From positions 1 to 35,665 of the forward strand of contig JBBIOI010000019.1 in the NCBI GenBank assembly GCA_037443425.1: a stretch of DNA of 35,665 nt, written 5' to 3'. The notes below the pieces were generated by a model. That model did not search any database. It was given only the letters and a program-made list of their open reading frames with translations, and was not told the origin of the DNA. This document shows, piece after piece, positions 1 to 7,976 of this stretch. The position numbers and the translations under genes were made by a program. This DNA is from JBBIOI01 sp037443425. GTDB taxonomy: Bacteria > Desulfobacterota > BSN033 > UBA1163. The stretch's first letter is position 1. Every line of letters begins with the position of its first letter.

Positions 1-740
1 CTTAATCCCTGGTCAATCTCTTCAAAAGAATAATTATCAAGATTATGTTCCCCCTGAGGATTATTCCCTTTATTCCCACCGCGTTTTTCCTGTTCTTCTT
101 TCTCATACATAAGTAGACTCTTAATGGAGCGAGCAAACTTTTGAATACTTTCAGGCCACCGAGAGCGATCAAGATACGGTATCCTTGCAAGTCTCCTGAC
201 AATCTCATCATTTTTTGAGCCACTAAGATTAGAATCTGGAATTCCTAAATCGATTCCCCATATCTTTTGATAAAGTGAGGCAATCACTTCTTCAACCTTT
301 CCCTTCTTTAGGTTTTTATGCAATTGGGGAATTTCTGTTGGCTTTGTCTTTACGCAGTAAGTGTCTGTAATTACATCCATAAAATATCCAGCCACCTGCT
401 TTGCCAGATCCTTATCATTGACAATCTTTTTTGCCTCTGCATAAAGCAGTAAATGTGTCTGAAAATCCCATGGACAGAAAGTGTAATGAGCAACACCATG
501 ATCAAGAAGGGCCTCAATAACCTGCTCCTCTTTCATCTTATCCTTCATTTTATAAACAAAGGTAGGATTGATTGTAATCTGTTTCTGTTTTATCTCTAAA
601 CCTACAGCTTGATCCTCACCTTCGTTAATCTCTTCCTGAACTTTTCCTACCTTTGGAATTGGAATCTCAGGATAAAGATGTTTTCTCTTTACTTTTGGCC
701 AGACCTCTTCAATTATTGATTGGAGATTTCTTTTATCCAT
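1..740 (-). CDS. HxxxH-motif protein of the AAA+/GXGXG operon, C-terminus beyond window edge
   Basis: The minus frame is open from the ATG at 740 to the window edge, giving at least 246 residues with no stop seen. I do not recognise the full family. Residues 79-90 read LDHGVAHYTFCP, an HxxxH arrangement (H81, H85) placed like the HExxH helix of zinc peptidases, but with Gly where the catalytic Glu should be. C89 and an acidic stretch at about 122-129 (DVITDTYC) could supply further ligands. The tail from about residue 214 is charged and rich in Lys, Glu, Gly and Asn, like a linker before another domain. It starts 16 bases after the GXGXG gene, so it is the third gene of the operon. Metal binding and any peptidase ancestry are inference; the substituted Glu argues against an ordinary peptidase. 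Confidence 0.75.
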   Translation of the reverse strand, partial: MDKRNLQSIIEEVWPKVKRKHLYPEIPIPKVGKVQEEINEGEDQAVGLEIKQKQITINPTFVYKMKDKMKEEQVIEALLDHGVAHYTFCPWDFQTHLLLYAEAKKIVNDKDLAKQVAGYFMDVITDTYCVKTKPTEIPQLHKNLKKGKVEEVIASLYQKIWGIDLGIPDSNLSGSKNDEIVRRLARIPYLDRSRWPESIQKFARSIKSLLMYEKEEQEKRGGNKGNNPQGEHNLDNYSFEEIDQGL

Positions 741-756
741 ATAAACTTAATACTTT

Positions 757-1509
757 TTAATAATATAGATTTGGATAGCGAACCTTCCCAGGATATATAA
801 GCTTATCCCTCTCAAAAACCTTTCCCTCCACAATGTTTCCAAGACCCCTCACCCTTCCACCAACATATATCTCTCCACCCATCATCCATTCACCAGTATG
901 AAGACCTATATTCTTCTTTACTAAAATCTTGCCACTCCTCATCCCTGCCCCTGTCCAATTCTTTGCATTACCCTCAACAACCAATTCTCCACCTTCAAGA
1001 CCTATCCCTGTAAAGTCTCCAGTATCACCCTCTATGACAAGCCTCTTACCCTTTGGGAGTCTAAATCCAATCAGGTTGATCTCTGTCTTTAATTCAGAAA
1101 GTTTAAGTTTAATCTCTTCATCCTTCACACAATTACATAAGGCAGAGATATAAATCCCTGCAGGGCCAGGAATAAGATATGGAATCTTATGTGTATTTTC
1201 TAAGGCGAAACAGAAATCCTCAATATCTTCTGCTGAATAATCAATCTCTTTCACGTATTTTTCTGCAAGCTCATATGCCTTTATAATAGTATTATACTGG
1301 ACCATCCAGACTAATTCCTTTGCCTCTTCTTCGAGAAGTTTTTCATACCCCAGTCTAATCTTATCCATTACCACTTCAGTATCCTGAACAATCTTATCAA
1401 GAGGGATTTCGACCTTTCTAAACTGGAAGGTATCAAATTCACCAAAAGGATTTTTTATACTTAGCCCCTCTATTCTTTTTTGTAAATCTTTCTTAGATAC
1501 TTCGCTCAT
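757..1509 (-). CDS. Free-standing GXGXG beta-helix domain protein (FwdC/FmdC or GltB C-terminal-like)
   Basis: 250 residues. Residues 1-145 are mostly helical and unfamiliar. From about 155 to 225 there is a run of glycine-spaced repeats (GDTGDFTGIGLEGG, GNAKNWTGAGMRSG, GLHTGEWMMGG), the signature of the right-handed GXGXG beta-helix found at the C-terminus of glutamate synthase GltB and in subunit C of formylmethanofuran dehydrogenase. No glutamate synthase or formylmethanofuran dehydrogenase catalytic domain is present and no partner subunit lies nearby. In known proteins this fold is structural and positions catalytic domains, so a scaffold role is the fair guess. The ATG has AAAGG about ten bases upstream. 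It lies 30 bases after the AAA+ gene and 16 before the next one, so the three are probably co-transcribed. Confidence 0.8.
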   Translation of the reverse strand: MSEVSKKDLQKRIEGLSIKNPFGEFDTFQFRKVEIPLDKIVQDTEVVMDKIRLGYEKLLEEEAKELVWMVQYNTIIKAYELAEKYVKEIDYSAEDIEDFCFALENTHKIPYLIPGPAGIYISALCNCVKDEEIKLKLSELKTEINLIGFRLPKGKRLVIEGDTGDFTGIGLEGGELVVEGNAKNWTGAGMRSGKILVKKNIGLHTGEWMMGGEIYVGGRVRGLGNIVEGKVFERDKLIYPGKVRYPNLYY

Positions 1510-1539
1510 ACTATTGCCTTTTCTTTAAAAGGTTTGTTA

Positions 1540-2874
1540 TCAATTTTTTCTAAACTGGATATCCTTTTTTATCTCTCCATATATAGGATGATCACCATCT
1601 AATGGTTCCAGTGATTCCCCTTGAAAGATCTTAGATCCAATTGCCAGGGCATCTTTTAGATGTTCACTCTGTTCCCTATATCTTTGAGACACAACCCTTA
1701 CAGCCTCTTTTGCCAGATAGATTGGAAATGGATCATCCCTCTTTGCCCTTTCTTTTTGTGAGATAGCTTCATCCTTCCATTGAATTCGATGAGCCAGTGC
1801 ATATGGGGCTACAGACTTTATATGTTCAATATCTATTTCGGAATCCTCAAGAAACCATGCCAATCCTTGTGCGTATTGTTTAATCGAGGTAGGTAATCTA
1901 TTAGATGCACAATTCTTTATTTGATGGCAGAGATATCCAGTATAATGACAACCCTCTTCACAGTTCTCTACAACCCTTTTTTGCCCATATCTATCACAAA
2001 AAGACAATTCAGCAAGTAACATCCTAACAAAGGCACTCGCATCTAAGTCCATTTCTAATCCTTCCATTTCAGCCCTTATTTGTTCACGATCCTTTTTGGT
2101 AAGCGTCTTTATACCTATCTTTTCGTAAATATACTCTCCGAATGCATTACAGACCTCTTCCATCTTTAATAATTTCTTTTCATAGGAAATCTTTGACTTA
2201 AGTATTCTATGAAGGTCCTTTTCAAACTTTGGATGTCTTAAAAGATGATCCTTCTTGCTTGCCTTTCCAATGAGGAAAGAAAGATTAGGTCCTGGATATC
2301 TTGACTCAACCATCATATCAAATCGATCTATCAATGGGGCAATAATCGTATTTGTTCCCCCATCCTGATAGTTTGCTGTAGCAAAGAGACAATACTCTTC
2401 GTTAATAATCATTTCGTTTAGATATTCCCAATTTCCACGGTCTACTCCATCGAGAATCATACTCTGTTTGGTTTCAGGCAGTCGATTTATCTCATCGACA
2501 ATCTTTACAGGTACCTGAGAGAAATTTGTCCAGACAACATCCTCCTCTCCCTGATTCAATTTCCCGAGATCAGGCCTTCCAACAATCTTTTCTTCAGTCT
2601 GCTCTGGGTGGCCTGAAACCTCACTTCCCCAAATCACACCCAATGGAAATTGGTAGATTAATGAGCAAACAAATTCGGCAGAAGTGGTCTTTCCTAAACC
2701 GGGCTCTCCTATAATCAACTGCTTGCCTTTCTTTAAACCTGTTATTAAACCAAAAAGAATTGCCGAATTATATCTTTCCCCTTTTATTTCGACGTCAGGT
2801 CTGTTGAAATATAGATGGTCATTAATAAATTGATATATAGCCATTACCTGTTTTTGATATCCATTACTTTCCAC
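1540..2874 (-). CDS. MoxR-like AAA+ ATPase with four-cysteine insert
   Basis: 444 residues. Walker A is GEPGLGKT at 56-63, Walker B KIVDEINR at 124-131, sensor 1 N168 in ATAN, and a likely arginine finger R184 in IDRFD. The sensor 2 region follows at about 322-338 (R326). This is the MoxR layout; such ATPases usually remodel metalloenzymes or membrane complexes together with a partner encoded next door. Just before sensor 2 lie C305, C309, C316 and C322, spaced C-x3-C-x6-C-x5-C, which could bind zinc or an iron-sulfur cluster and is not part of the common MoxR lid. No VWA-domain gene, the usual partner, is visible in the window; the neighbours are a GXGXG protein and an HxxxH protein. The start is GTG with AAGGA about eight bases upstream. 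It is first in its operon. Confidence 0.88.
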   Translation of the reverse strand: MESNGYQKQVMAIYQFINDHLYFNRPDVEIKGERYNSAILFGLITGLKKGKQLIIGEPGLGKTTSAEFVCSLIYQFPLGVIWGSEVSGHPEQTEEKIVGRPDLGKLNQGEEDVVWTNFSQVPVKIVDEINRLPETKQSMILDGVDRGNWEYLNEMIINEEYCLFATANYQDGGTNTIIAPLIDRFDMMVESRYPGPNLSFLIGKASKKDHLLRHPKFEKDLHRILKSKISYEKKLLKMEEVCNAFGEYIYEKIGIKTLTKKDREQIRAEMEGLEMDLDASAFVRMLLAELSFCDRYGQKRVVENCEEGCHYTGYLCHQIKNCASNRLPTSIKQYAQGLAWFLEDSEIDIEHIKSVAPYALAHRIQWKDEAISQKERAKRDDPFPIYLAKEAVRVVSQRYREQSEHLKDALAIGSKIFQGESLEPLDGDHPIYGEIKKDIQFRKN

Positions 2875-2908
2875 TTTTAAATTCCTTTCTTAATTTATTC
2901 TTTCTATT

Positions 2909-2937
2909 ATGATAACACGCTAATTTCATCAATACAA
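2909..2937 (-). promoter_or_regulatory. Candidate sigma-70 promoter for the AAA+/GXGXG operon
   Basis: On the minus strand TTGTAT (2937-2932), a 17-base spacer, then TATCAT (2914-2909). It lies about 35 bases upstream of the GTG start and leaves room for the AAGGA ribosome binding site. It sits in the 143-base gap after rpoZ, which suggests the operon is transcribed apart from the xseA-rpoZ block. Confidence 0.5.
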
Positions 2938-3017
2938 GAATCCCGTTCCAATTGTTAAGTTTTAATGGTTTATTTCTTTAATATAATTCCTCATGTAATT
3001 TATTTAACAGGATCTCA

Positions 3018-3230
3018 CTAATCTTGCTGTTTATTTTTCTCCTTTGGATCAATAAACTTGACTTTCCCTGCAGCTACTTCACGAAGGGCAGTAACTATTG
3101 GACGATTATCCGATTCAACGAGAGGTTTAGCCCCTCTCATAATCATTTTAGCCCTTCTTGCAGCAAGTAAGACTAACTCAAATCGGCTTTCAACCTTTCT
3201 TAAGCAATCCTCAACAGTAATTCTTGCCAT
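3018..3230 (-). CDS. rpoZ: RNA polymerase omega subunit
   Basis: 70 residues. The opening MARITVEDCLRKV and the segment FELVLLAARRAKMI followed by a positively charged loop and ALREVAAGKV are the conserved omega (RpoZ) pattern. Omega binds the beta-prime subunit and helps assemble RNA polymerase. The length is normal for omega. The gene overlaps the 3' end of gmk by 20 bases, with a GAGGAA ribosome binding site inside the gmk coding sequence, so it is translationally linked to gmk. The gmk-rpoZ pairing is common in bacteria. It appears to be the last gene of the long xseA-to-rpoZ minus-strand block; no clear rho-independent terminator follows. Confidence 0.95.
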   Translation of the reverse strand: MARITVEDCLRKVESRFELVLLAARRAKMIMRGAKPLVESDNRPIVTALREVAAGKVKFIDPKEKNKQQD

Positions 3231-3843
3231 AATATTCCTCCCATTTATATTTATTTTCTTCTATTACCAATTCTTTCTCACTTTTACACCTCTCTGCAAT
3301 TATAATAGCCTTGAGTTTTTCAACAGCATTCTCTATATCATCATTTATAATTACATAATGATACCAGTAAGCCTCATTAATTTCATTTTTTACATTTGAA
3401 AGGCGAAGCCTTATTATCTCTTCAGGATCAAGTCCTCGCTTCTCAAGTCTTTCTTTCAGACATTTTGGTGATGGTGGAAATATATAAATCAAAATAGCGT
3501 TTTTAAAATCCCTTAAGACTTTCTTTGCTCCCTGTGGGTCTATATCTAATATTAAATCATGTCCACTCGATTTAAGTTGATCAATATCTATCTTTGGCGT
3601 CCCATAACGGTTTCCTAAAACCTCTGCCCATTCTATGAATTCATCTTTTTCCACCATCTTCTGAAAATCCTCTGGTGAAATGAAATAGTAATCCTCACCA
3701 TCCTTCTCGTTTGCCCTTGGTTTACGGGTTGTGTAGGAGATGGAGAATCTCAATCCAGACAATTCTTTTATTACCCTTTTTATTAAAGTCGTCTTCCCTG
3801 TTCCAGAAGGAGCCGAAACTACAAATATAAGTCCACCCCCCAT
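3211..3843 (-). CDS. gmk: Guanylate kinase
   Basis: 210 residues. It phosphorylates GMP to GDP with ATP in purine nucleotide synthesis. The P-loop APSGTGKTT is at 11-19, the GMP-binding segment SYTTRKPR at about 35-42, and GEDYYF follows at about 49-54; together these identify guanylate kinase. Length is typical. The ATG is followed by three glycines, and AAAGGA lies about 14 bases upstream, slightly far. It stands 61 bases downstream of yicC and overlaps rpoZ by 20 bases. The yicC-gmk-rpoZ order is widespread, but the small remA/DUF370 gene often found between yicC and gmk is missing. C-terminal residues beyond about 190 are lysine- and glutamate-rich and poorly conserved, as usual. Confidence 0.96.
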   Translation of the reverse strand: MGGGLIFVVSAPSGTGKTTLIKRVIKELSGLRFSISYTTRKPRANEKDGEDYYFISPEDFQKMVEKDEFIEWAEVLGNRYGTPKIDIDQLKSSGHDLILDIDPQGAKKVLRDFKNAILIYIFPPSPKCLKERLEKRGLDPEEIIRLRLSNVKNEINEAYWYHYVIINDDIENAVEKLKAIIIAERCKSEKELVIEENKYKWEEYYGKNYC

Positions 3844-3904
3844 CCCCTCTTTATCAATCCTTTCTATTTAATTTCTCTTAAAGAAATTACTTTGATCATT
3901 ATCC

Positions 3905-4783
3905 TTACTCAATATTTTGTACTTGTTCACGAATCTTTTCAAGTTCACTTTTAATTCTAACCACTATCTGTGAAATCTCGGCATCGTTTGCCTTTGAGCT
4001 GATGGTGTTTATTTCTCTATTAATCTCTTGGAGGAGAAACTCCATTTTTCGGCCTACAGAGTCTTTACATTCTAAAAGATTTAAAAATTGGAGAAGGTGA
4101 CTCTCTACTCTAACAATCTCTTCCGTTATATCCATCCTTTCAGCCAACAGAGCAACTTCCTGTTCAAAACGAAACGGTTCTATCTCTATTCCATTTAAAA
4201 TCTGCTTTATCCTTTCCTTCATACGTTTTTGATAGGCTTCAAATCGGATAGGAAACTTTTCTTTTATAACTGTTAATTCCCTTCCAATCTCAACCAACCT
4301 TTGCTCTATATCTTTTGCAAGAAACTCTCCTTCCCTCCTTTTCATCAAATCCATCTCTTCTAATGATCTCTTCAATATTGAATCGATATCTTTCCAGTAA
4401 GGCTCTATATCAACTGTCTCTTCTCTTATTGAGATTAGATCTTTTATACATGCAAGCATTTGAAGGGTTATCTCATCCTTAAGCTTTAATTTTTCCTTTA
4501 AGAGTTGTAATGCCTTATAATATTGCTCAGCCAGCGAGAGATCTAAATAGAGCTCCCCCTTTTCTTCTGACATATTTTCTAATCTAAATACAGCATCAAT
4601 CCTTCCTCTTGAGATTTGCGATCGAATGATCTCCTTAATACGATTTTCAAATGGAGTAAGTCTTTTAGGAAGTTTTACATTAATATCACAATAGCGATGA
4701 TTTACAGAACGAACCTCTATATATAACTTGCCTAACCCGGTTTCTCCTTCAGCCCTCCCAAAACCTGTCATCGACTTTAACAT
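3905..4783 (-). CDS. YicC/YloC family endoribonuclease
   Basis: 292 residues. The N-terminus MLKSMTGFGRAE and the C-terminal block VGRKMEFLLQEINREINT followed by SSKANDAEIS are the defining motifs of the YicC/YloC family. E. coli YicC has been described as an endoribonuclease acting in RNA turnover; the function here is by family. The central part (about 90-230) is predicted mostly helical and charged. The start codon overlaps the stop of the DUF4416 gene as TGATG, so the two are translationally coupled. It is followed by gmk, the usual partner. Confidence 0.93.
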   Translation of the reverse strand: MLKSMTGFGRAEGETGLGKLYIEVRSVNHRYCDINVKLPKRLTPFENRIKEIIRSQISRGRIDAVFRLENMSEEKGELYLDLSLAEQYYKALQLLKEKLKLKDEITLQMLACIKDLISIREETVDIEPYWKDIDSILKRSLEEMDLMKRREGEFLAKDIEQRLVEIGRELTVIKEKFPIRFEAYQKRMKERIKQILNGIEIEPFRFEQEVALLAERMDITEEIVRVESHLLQFLNLLECKDSVGRKMEFLLQEINREINTISSKANDAEISQIVVRIKSELEKIREQVQNIE

Positions 4784-5322
4784 CAGTCATTCTTCTCCTT
4801 TTTTAAAATCTCTAAGTAATCCCTTCGCAACCGGTTAAATAGCATTATTATGCTTTCTTGTCTATAATCAGGATATGTCCAATCCAACGGACGAAACGAT
4901 TTATTTCTGAATATTAATGTTAAATCTGCATATATCCCATCCCTCAAATAAGGTCTATGCGTATATCCTTTTGTCGTTGCTAGGATGACATGGGAGGGAC
5001 ATATATAACCTGGGTCAATATTTAATCGTCTATTTCCATCTGAAGAGGCATACTTCATTTCTAATCTATTGGTCTCATTTTTAATATCGGGTAGACTTTC
5101 CATTGGTATAAGATCTTTAAAAGTTATGAAATGTCTAAATAGATTTTCTCCCATCTCCCGTTTGTAATAATCAGTGAAATTAAATGGAAGTTTCTCACTT
5201 ATAAAATCTATCTCTCCATAAATATTTGATAGGTCGCCCATTGCCTTTCGAATAATATTATCTTCTGATGTTATTAAACTCATAAAGAGCTTTGCTGGCT
5301 TAGGTTTTCTTGGGATTCCCAT
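4783..5322 (-). CDS. DUF4416 family protein
   Basis: 179 residues. The opening PRKPKPAKLFMSLITSED and the C-terminal GIYADLTLIFRN, followed by LDWTYPDYR, match my memory of the DUF4416 family, conserved small proteins of unknown function found in Desulfobacterota, Nitrospirota and related groups. No catalytic motif is obvious. It overlaps the 3' end of tlyA by 43 bases and its stop overlaps the yicC start, so it is embedded in the operon and probably translated by coupling; no good ribosome binding site precedes the ATG. An internal ATG at 5283 would avoid most of the tlyA overlap but would remove the conserved KPKPAKLF segment, so the longer form is preferred. Confidence 0.85.
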   Translation of the reverse strand: MGIPRKPKPAKLFMSLITSEDNIIRKAMGDLSNIYGEIDFISEKLPFNFTDYYKREMGENLFRHFITFKDLIPMESLPDIKNETNRLEMKYASSDGNRRLNIDPGYICPSHVILATTKGYTHRPYLRDGIYADLTLIFRNKSFRPLDWTYPDYRQESIIMLFNRLRRDYLEILKKEKND

Positions 5323-6077
5323 CTTATAACACTTTCGCTTTTCTTTAAATAAATAAAAAATTCTTTATTCCCTTTTGGCCCCAAAAGAGGAGATTCAACT
5401 ACTCCGTTAACTTTAAGCCCTATTGCCTCACTAAATTTAGTTATCCTTTCAATAACCTTTTTGTGTAAGGAAGGATCTTTAACAACTCCTCCCTTACCAA
5501 CTTCACCCTTTCCTACCTCAAATTGCGGTTTTATAAGACATAGAATCTCTCCTCCATCTCTTAAAAATTCAAGGATATGGGGGAGAAATTTTTCTACGGA
5601 AATAAATGATGTATCTATAAGTATAAGGTCTACGTCCTCCCCAATCTCTTCCTTTTTTAAATATCGAATATTTTTTCTCTCTAAATTTACTACCCTTGGA
5701 TCATTTCTTAATTTCCAGGAGAGTTGTCCATATCCAACATCAACAGCATAGACTTTTTGGGCACCAAACTGAAGGATACAATCAGTAAAGCCTCCGGTCG
5801 AGGCACCTACATCAAGCACAATCTTACCTTTTGGGTCTATCCCAAATGCCTTTATCGCCCCTTCGAGTTTTAGACCACCTCGACTAACATATTTATTATC
5901 TTCTCCACAAAGCTTAATCTCAGATTCAATTCCAATATGTAAACCTGGTTTATCGACTAATCTCCCATTTACTAAAACCTTACCCTCCATTATAATGGCC
6001 CTTGCCCTTTCTCGGCTTTGAACGAAACCCCTTTCAACAAGGACCTTATCAATCCTCTCCTTTTTTTTCATTGACAT
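5280..6077 (-). CDS. tlyA: TlyA-family rRNA 2'-O-methyltransferase
   Basis: 265 residues. An S4 RNA-binding domain covers about 7-65 (RIDKVLVERGFVQSRERARA), followed by an FtsJ/RrmJ-like SAM-dependent methyltransferase domain with the glycine-rich motif LDVGASTGGFTDC near 88-100, and LILIDTSFISVEKFL then LCLIKPQFEVGKGE downstream. TlyA proteins methylate 16S and/or 23S rRNA ribose; old annotations call them hemolysin A. The C-terminus runs about 15 residues past the usual LLGPKGNKEFF ending, and that tail overlaps the DUF4416 start. The gene begins six bases after dxs. The dxs-tlyA pairing is common in this type of bacterium. Confidence 0.93.
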   Translation of the reverse strand: MSMKKKERIDKVLVERGFVQSRERARAIIMEGKVLVNGRLVDKPGLHIGIESEIKLCGEDNKYVSRGGLKLEGAIKAFGIDPKGKIVLDVGASTGGFTDCILQFGAQKVYAVDVGYGQLSWKLRNDPRVVNLERKNIRYLKKEEIGEDVDLILIDTSFISVEKFLPHILEFLRDGGEILCLIKPQFEVGKGEVGKGGVVKDPSLHKKVIERITKFSEAIGLKVNGVVESPLLGPKGNKEFFIYLKKSESVIRWESQENLSQQSSL

Positions 6078-6083
6078 AAAGAT

Positions 6084-7973
6084 TTATAAACTTTCTTTTT
6101 GGACAATCTCTTTTGCAGCCTTAAAGATGCCTTTTTCATCTATCCCATATTTTTCCCTTAGTATCGATTGAGGACCATGCTCAATAAAGATATCAGGTAT
6201 GCCAAGCCTCTTTACCCTTATAGAAAACAACCCCCTTTCCTCAAGAAGTTCAAGGATTGCGCTTCCGAATCCACCTTTAATCACATTTTCTTCAACAGTT
6301 AATATCTTCCCTACCCTTTCTGCCCATTCACATATTAGATTTTCATCTAAAGGTTTTAAAAACCTGCTATTTATAACAGCGGCACTGATTCCAATCTCAC
6401 TCAGTCTCTGAGCCGCATTTATCGATGGATAAACAGTTGAGCCTATTGCTAAAATCAGAATATCTTTACCTTCCCTTAATAGTTCTCCTCTTCCTATTTC
6501 AATAGATCTAAGATCTTCTTCCCTCTTTACACCAACACTTCTCCCTCTCGGATATCTAAAAGCCACTGGACCCTGTAACTCAAGGGCTGTTTTAATCATA
6601 TGTTGAAATTCATTTTCATCCTTAGGAACCATAATAGTAATATTTGGTATGTGTCTTAGGTAAGAAAAATCGAAAAGTCCATGATGTGTAGGACCATCCT
6701 CTCCCACAATCCCCCCTCTATCAAGGGCAAAAACAACGGGTAGATTCTGAAGACATACATCTTGAACGATTTGATCATATGCCCTCTGAAGAAATGTGGA
6801 ATATATAGCAACAACTGGTCGCATCCCTTCAAGGGCAAGACCTGCTGCAAATGTTACTGCATGTTGCTCGGCAATTCCTATATCATAGAACCGATCAGGA
6901 TATCTTCTGGAAAATTCCTCCAGTCCTGTTCCAGTTTGCATTGCAGCGGTAATGGCAATTAACCTATCATTCTCTTTGGCAAGTTTACAAAGTGTTTGGC
7001 CAAAAACTTCAGTATAGGTTGGGGGATTATTTTCTGGTCCTTTTATAGGCTCTCCAGTATCTATCCTGAATGGGGAAGTACTATGAAAAAGGGAAGGATT
7101 TCTCTCTGCAGGCCCATACCCTTTTCCTTTCTTTGTTATAACATGGACAAGAATTGGGCCTGTTAATTTCTTAATATTTTGAAATGTCTCTATCAAATAA
7201 TCGAGTCTATGCCCATCAATCGGACCAATATATTTTAATCCAAGCTCTTCAAAAAGTAATCCTGGCATGAATAACCCCTTTAATGACTCTTCTGCCTGTT
7301 TAACAAATCGAAAGACTGACTTGCCAACACCAGGAAGAGTTTCCAAGAATGTTTTAATCTCGTTTCTAAATCGATTAACAAATTGTCCTGTCATTAAACG
7401 ATTTAGATATGACGAAATTGCCCCTACATTGGGGGAGATTGACATCTCATTATCATTGAGAATTACGATAAGATCACGCTCAAGGTGACCAACTTGATTG
7501 AGGCCCTCGTAGGCAAGACCTGAGGTCAATGATCCATCACCTATTACAGCTAAAACCTTTCCTTTCTCGCCTTTTTTTCTGAGGGCTTCAGCCATTCCAA
7601 GGGCAGAAGAAATTGATGTTCCACTGTGACCTGAATCAAACATATCATAAGGACTTTCTTCCCTTTTTGGGAATCCACTTAGCCCCTCAAATTGTCTCAG
7701 GGTATGGAAATATTCTTTCCTCCCTGTCAATAATTTATGGGCATAACTCTGATGGCCAACATCCCAAACCAGTTTATCTCTCGGCAGATCAAATACATAA
7801 TGAATAGCAACTGTCAATTCTACTACACCAAGATTTGAAGAGAGATGTCCTCCATTTTTAGAAACAACCTCTATTATCTCCGTTCGAATCTCCTGACAAA
7901 GTCTCTCTAACTGCTCGATTGATAGCCCTTTTAGGTCATAAGGTGTTTTTATTCTGTCCAGTATTCCTTTCAT
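6084..7973 (-). CDS. dxs: 1-deoxy-D-xylulose-5-phosphate synthase
   Basis: 629 residues, normal length. It condenses pyruvate and glyceraldehyde 3-phosphate to DXP, the first step of the MEP isoprenoid pathway, using thiamine diphosphate. The ThDP motif GDGSLTSGLAYEGLN is at 145-159, followed by LNDNEMSI near 172-179. WDVGHQSYAHK, GIAEQHAVTFAAGLA and DRGGIVGEDGPTHHG are all present, as in active enzymes. It starts three bases after the polyprenyl synthase gene and ends six bases before tlyA, so it is firmly in the operon. Supplying IPP/DMAPP directly upstream of the ispA product makes functional sense. Confidence 0.97.
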   Translation of the reverse strand: MKGILDRIKTPYDLKGLSIEQLERLCQEIRTEIIEVVSKNGGHLSSNLGVVELTVAIHYVFDLPRDKLVWDVGHQSYAHKLLTGRKEYFHTLRQFEGLSGFPKREESPYDMFDSGHSGTSISSALGMAEALRKKGEKGKVLAVIGDGSLTSGLAYEGLNQVGHLERDLIVILNDNEMSISPNVGAISSYLNRLMTGQFVNRFRNEIKTFLETLPGVGKSVFRFVKQAEESLKGLFMPGLLFEELGLKYIGPIDGHRLDYLIETFQNIKKLTGPILVHVITKKGKGYGPAERNPSLFHSTSPFRIDTGEPIKGPENNPPTYTEVFGQTLCKLAKENDRLIAITAAMQTGTGLEEFSRRYPDRFYDIGIAEQHAVTFAAGLALEGMRPVVAIYSTFLQRAYDQIVQDVCLQNLPVVFALDRGGIVGEDGPTHHGLFDFSYLRHIPNITIMVPKDENEFQHMIKTALELQGPVAFRYPRGRSVGVKREEDLRSIEIGRGELLREGKDILILAIGSTVYPSINAAQRLSEIGISAAVINSRFLKPLDENLICEWAERVGKILTVEENVIKGGFGSAILELLEERGLFSIRVKRLGIPDIFIEHGPQSILREKYGIDEKGIFKAAKEIVQKESL

Positions 7974-7976
7974 CCT

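Noticed and set aside
2..223. A 73-codon frame on the minus strand at the left edge
   Set aside because: It is out of frame with the 246-codon open frame beginning at 740, which has motif content and operon spacing; the short frame is its shadow.
1540..2874. AAA+ gene as McrB-type defence component
   Set aside because: The motif set is MoxR-like, there is no McrC or nuclease beside it, and no defence genes occur nearby.
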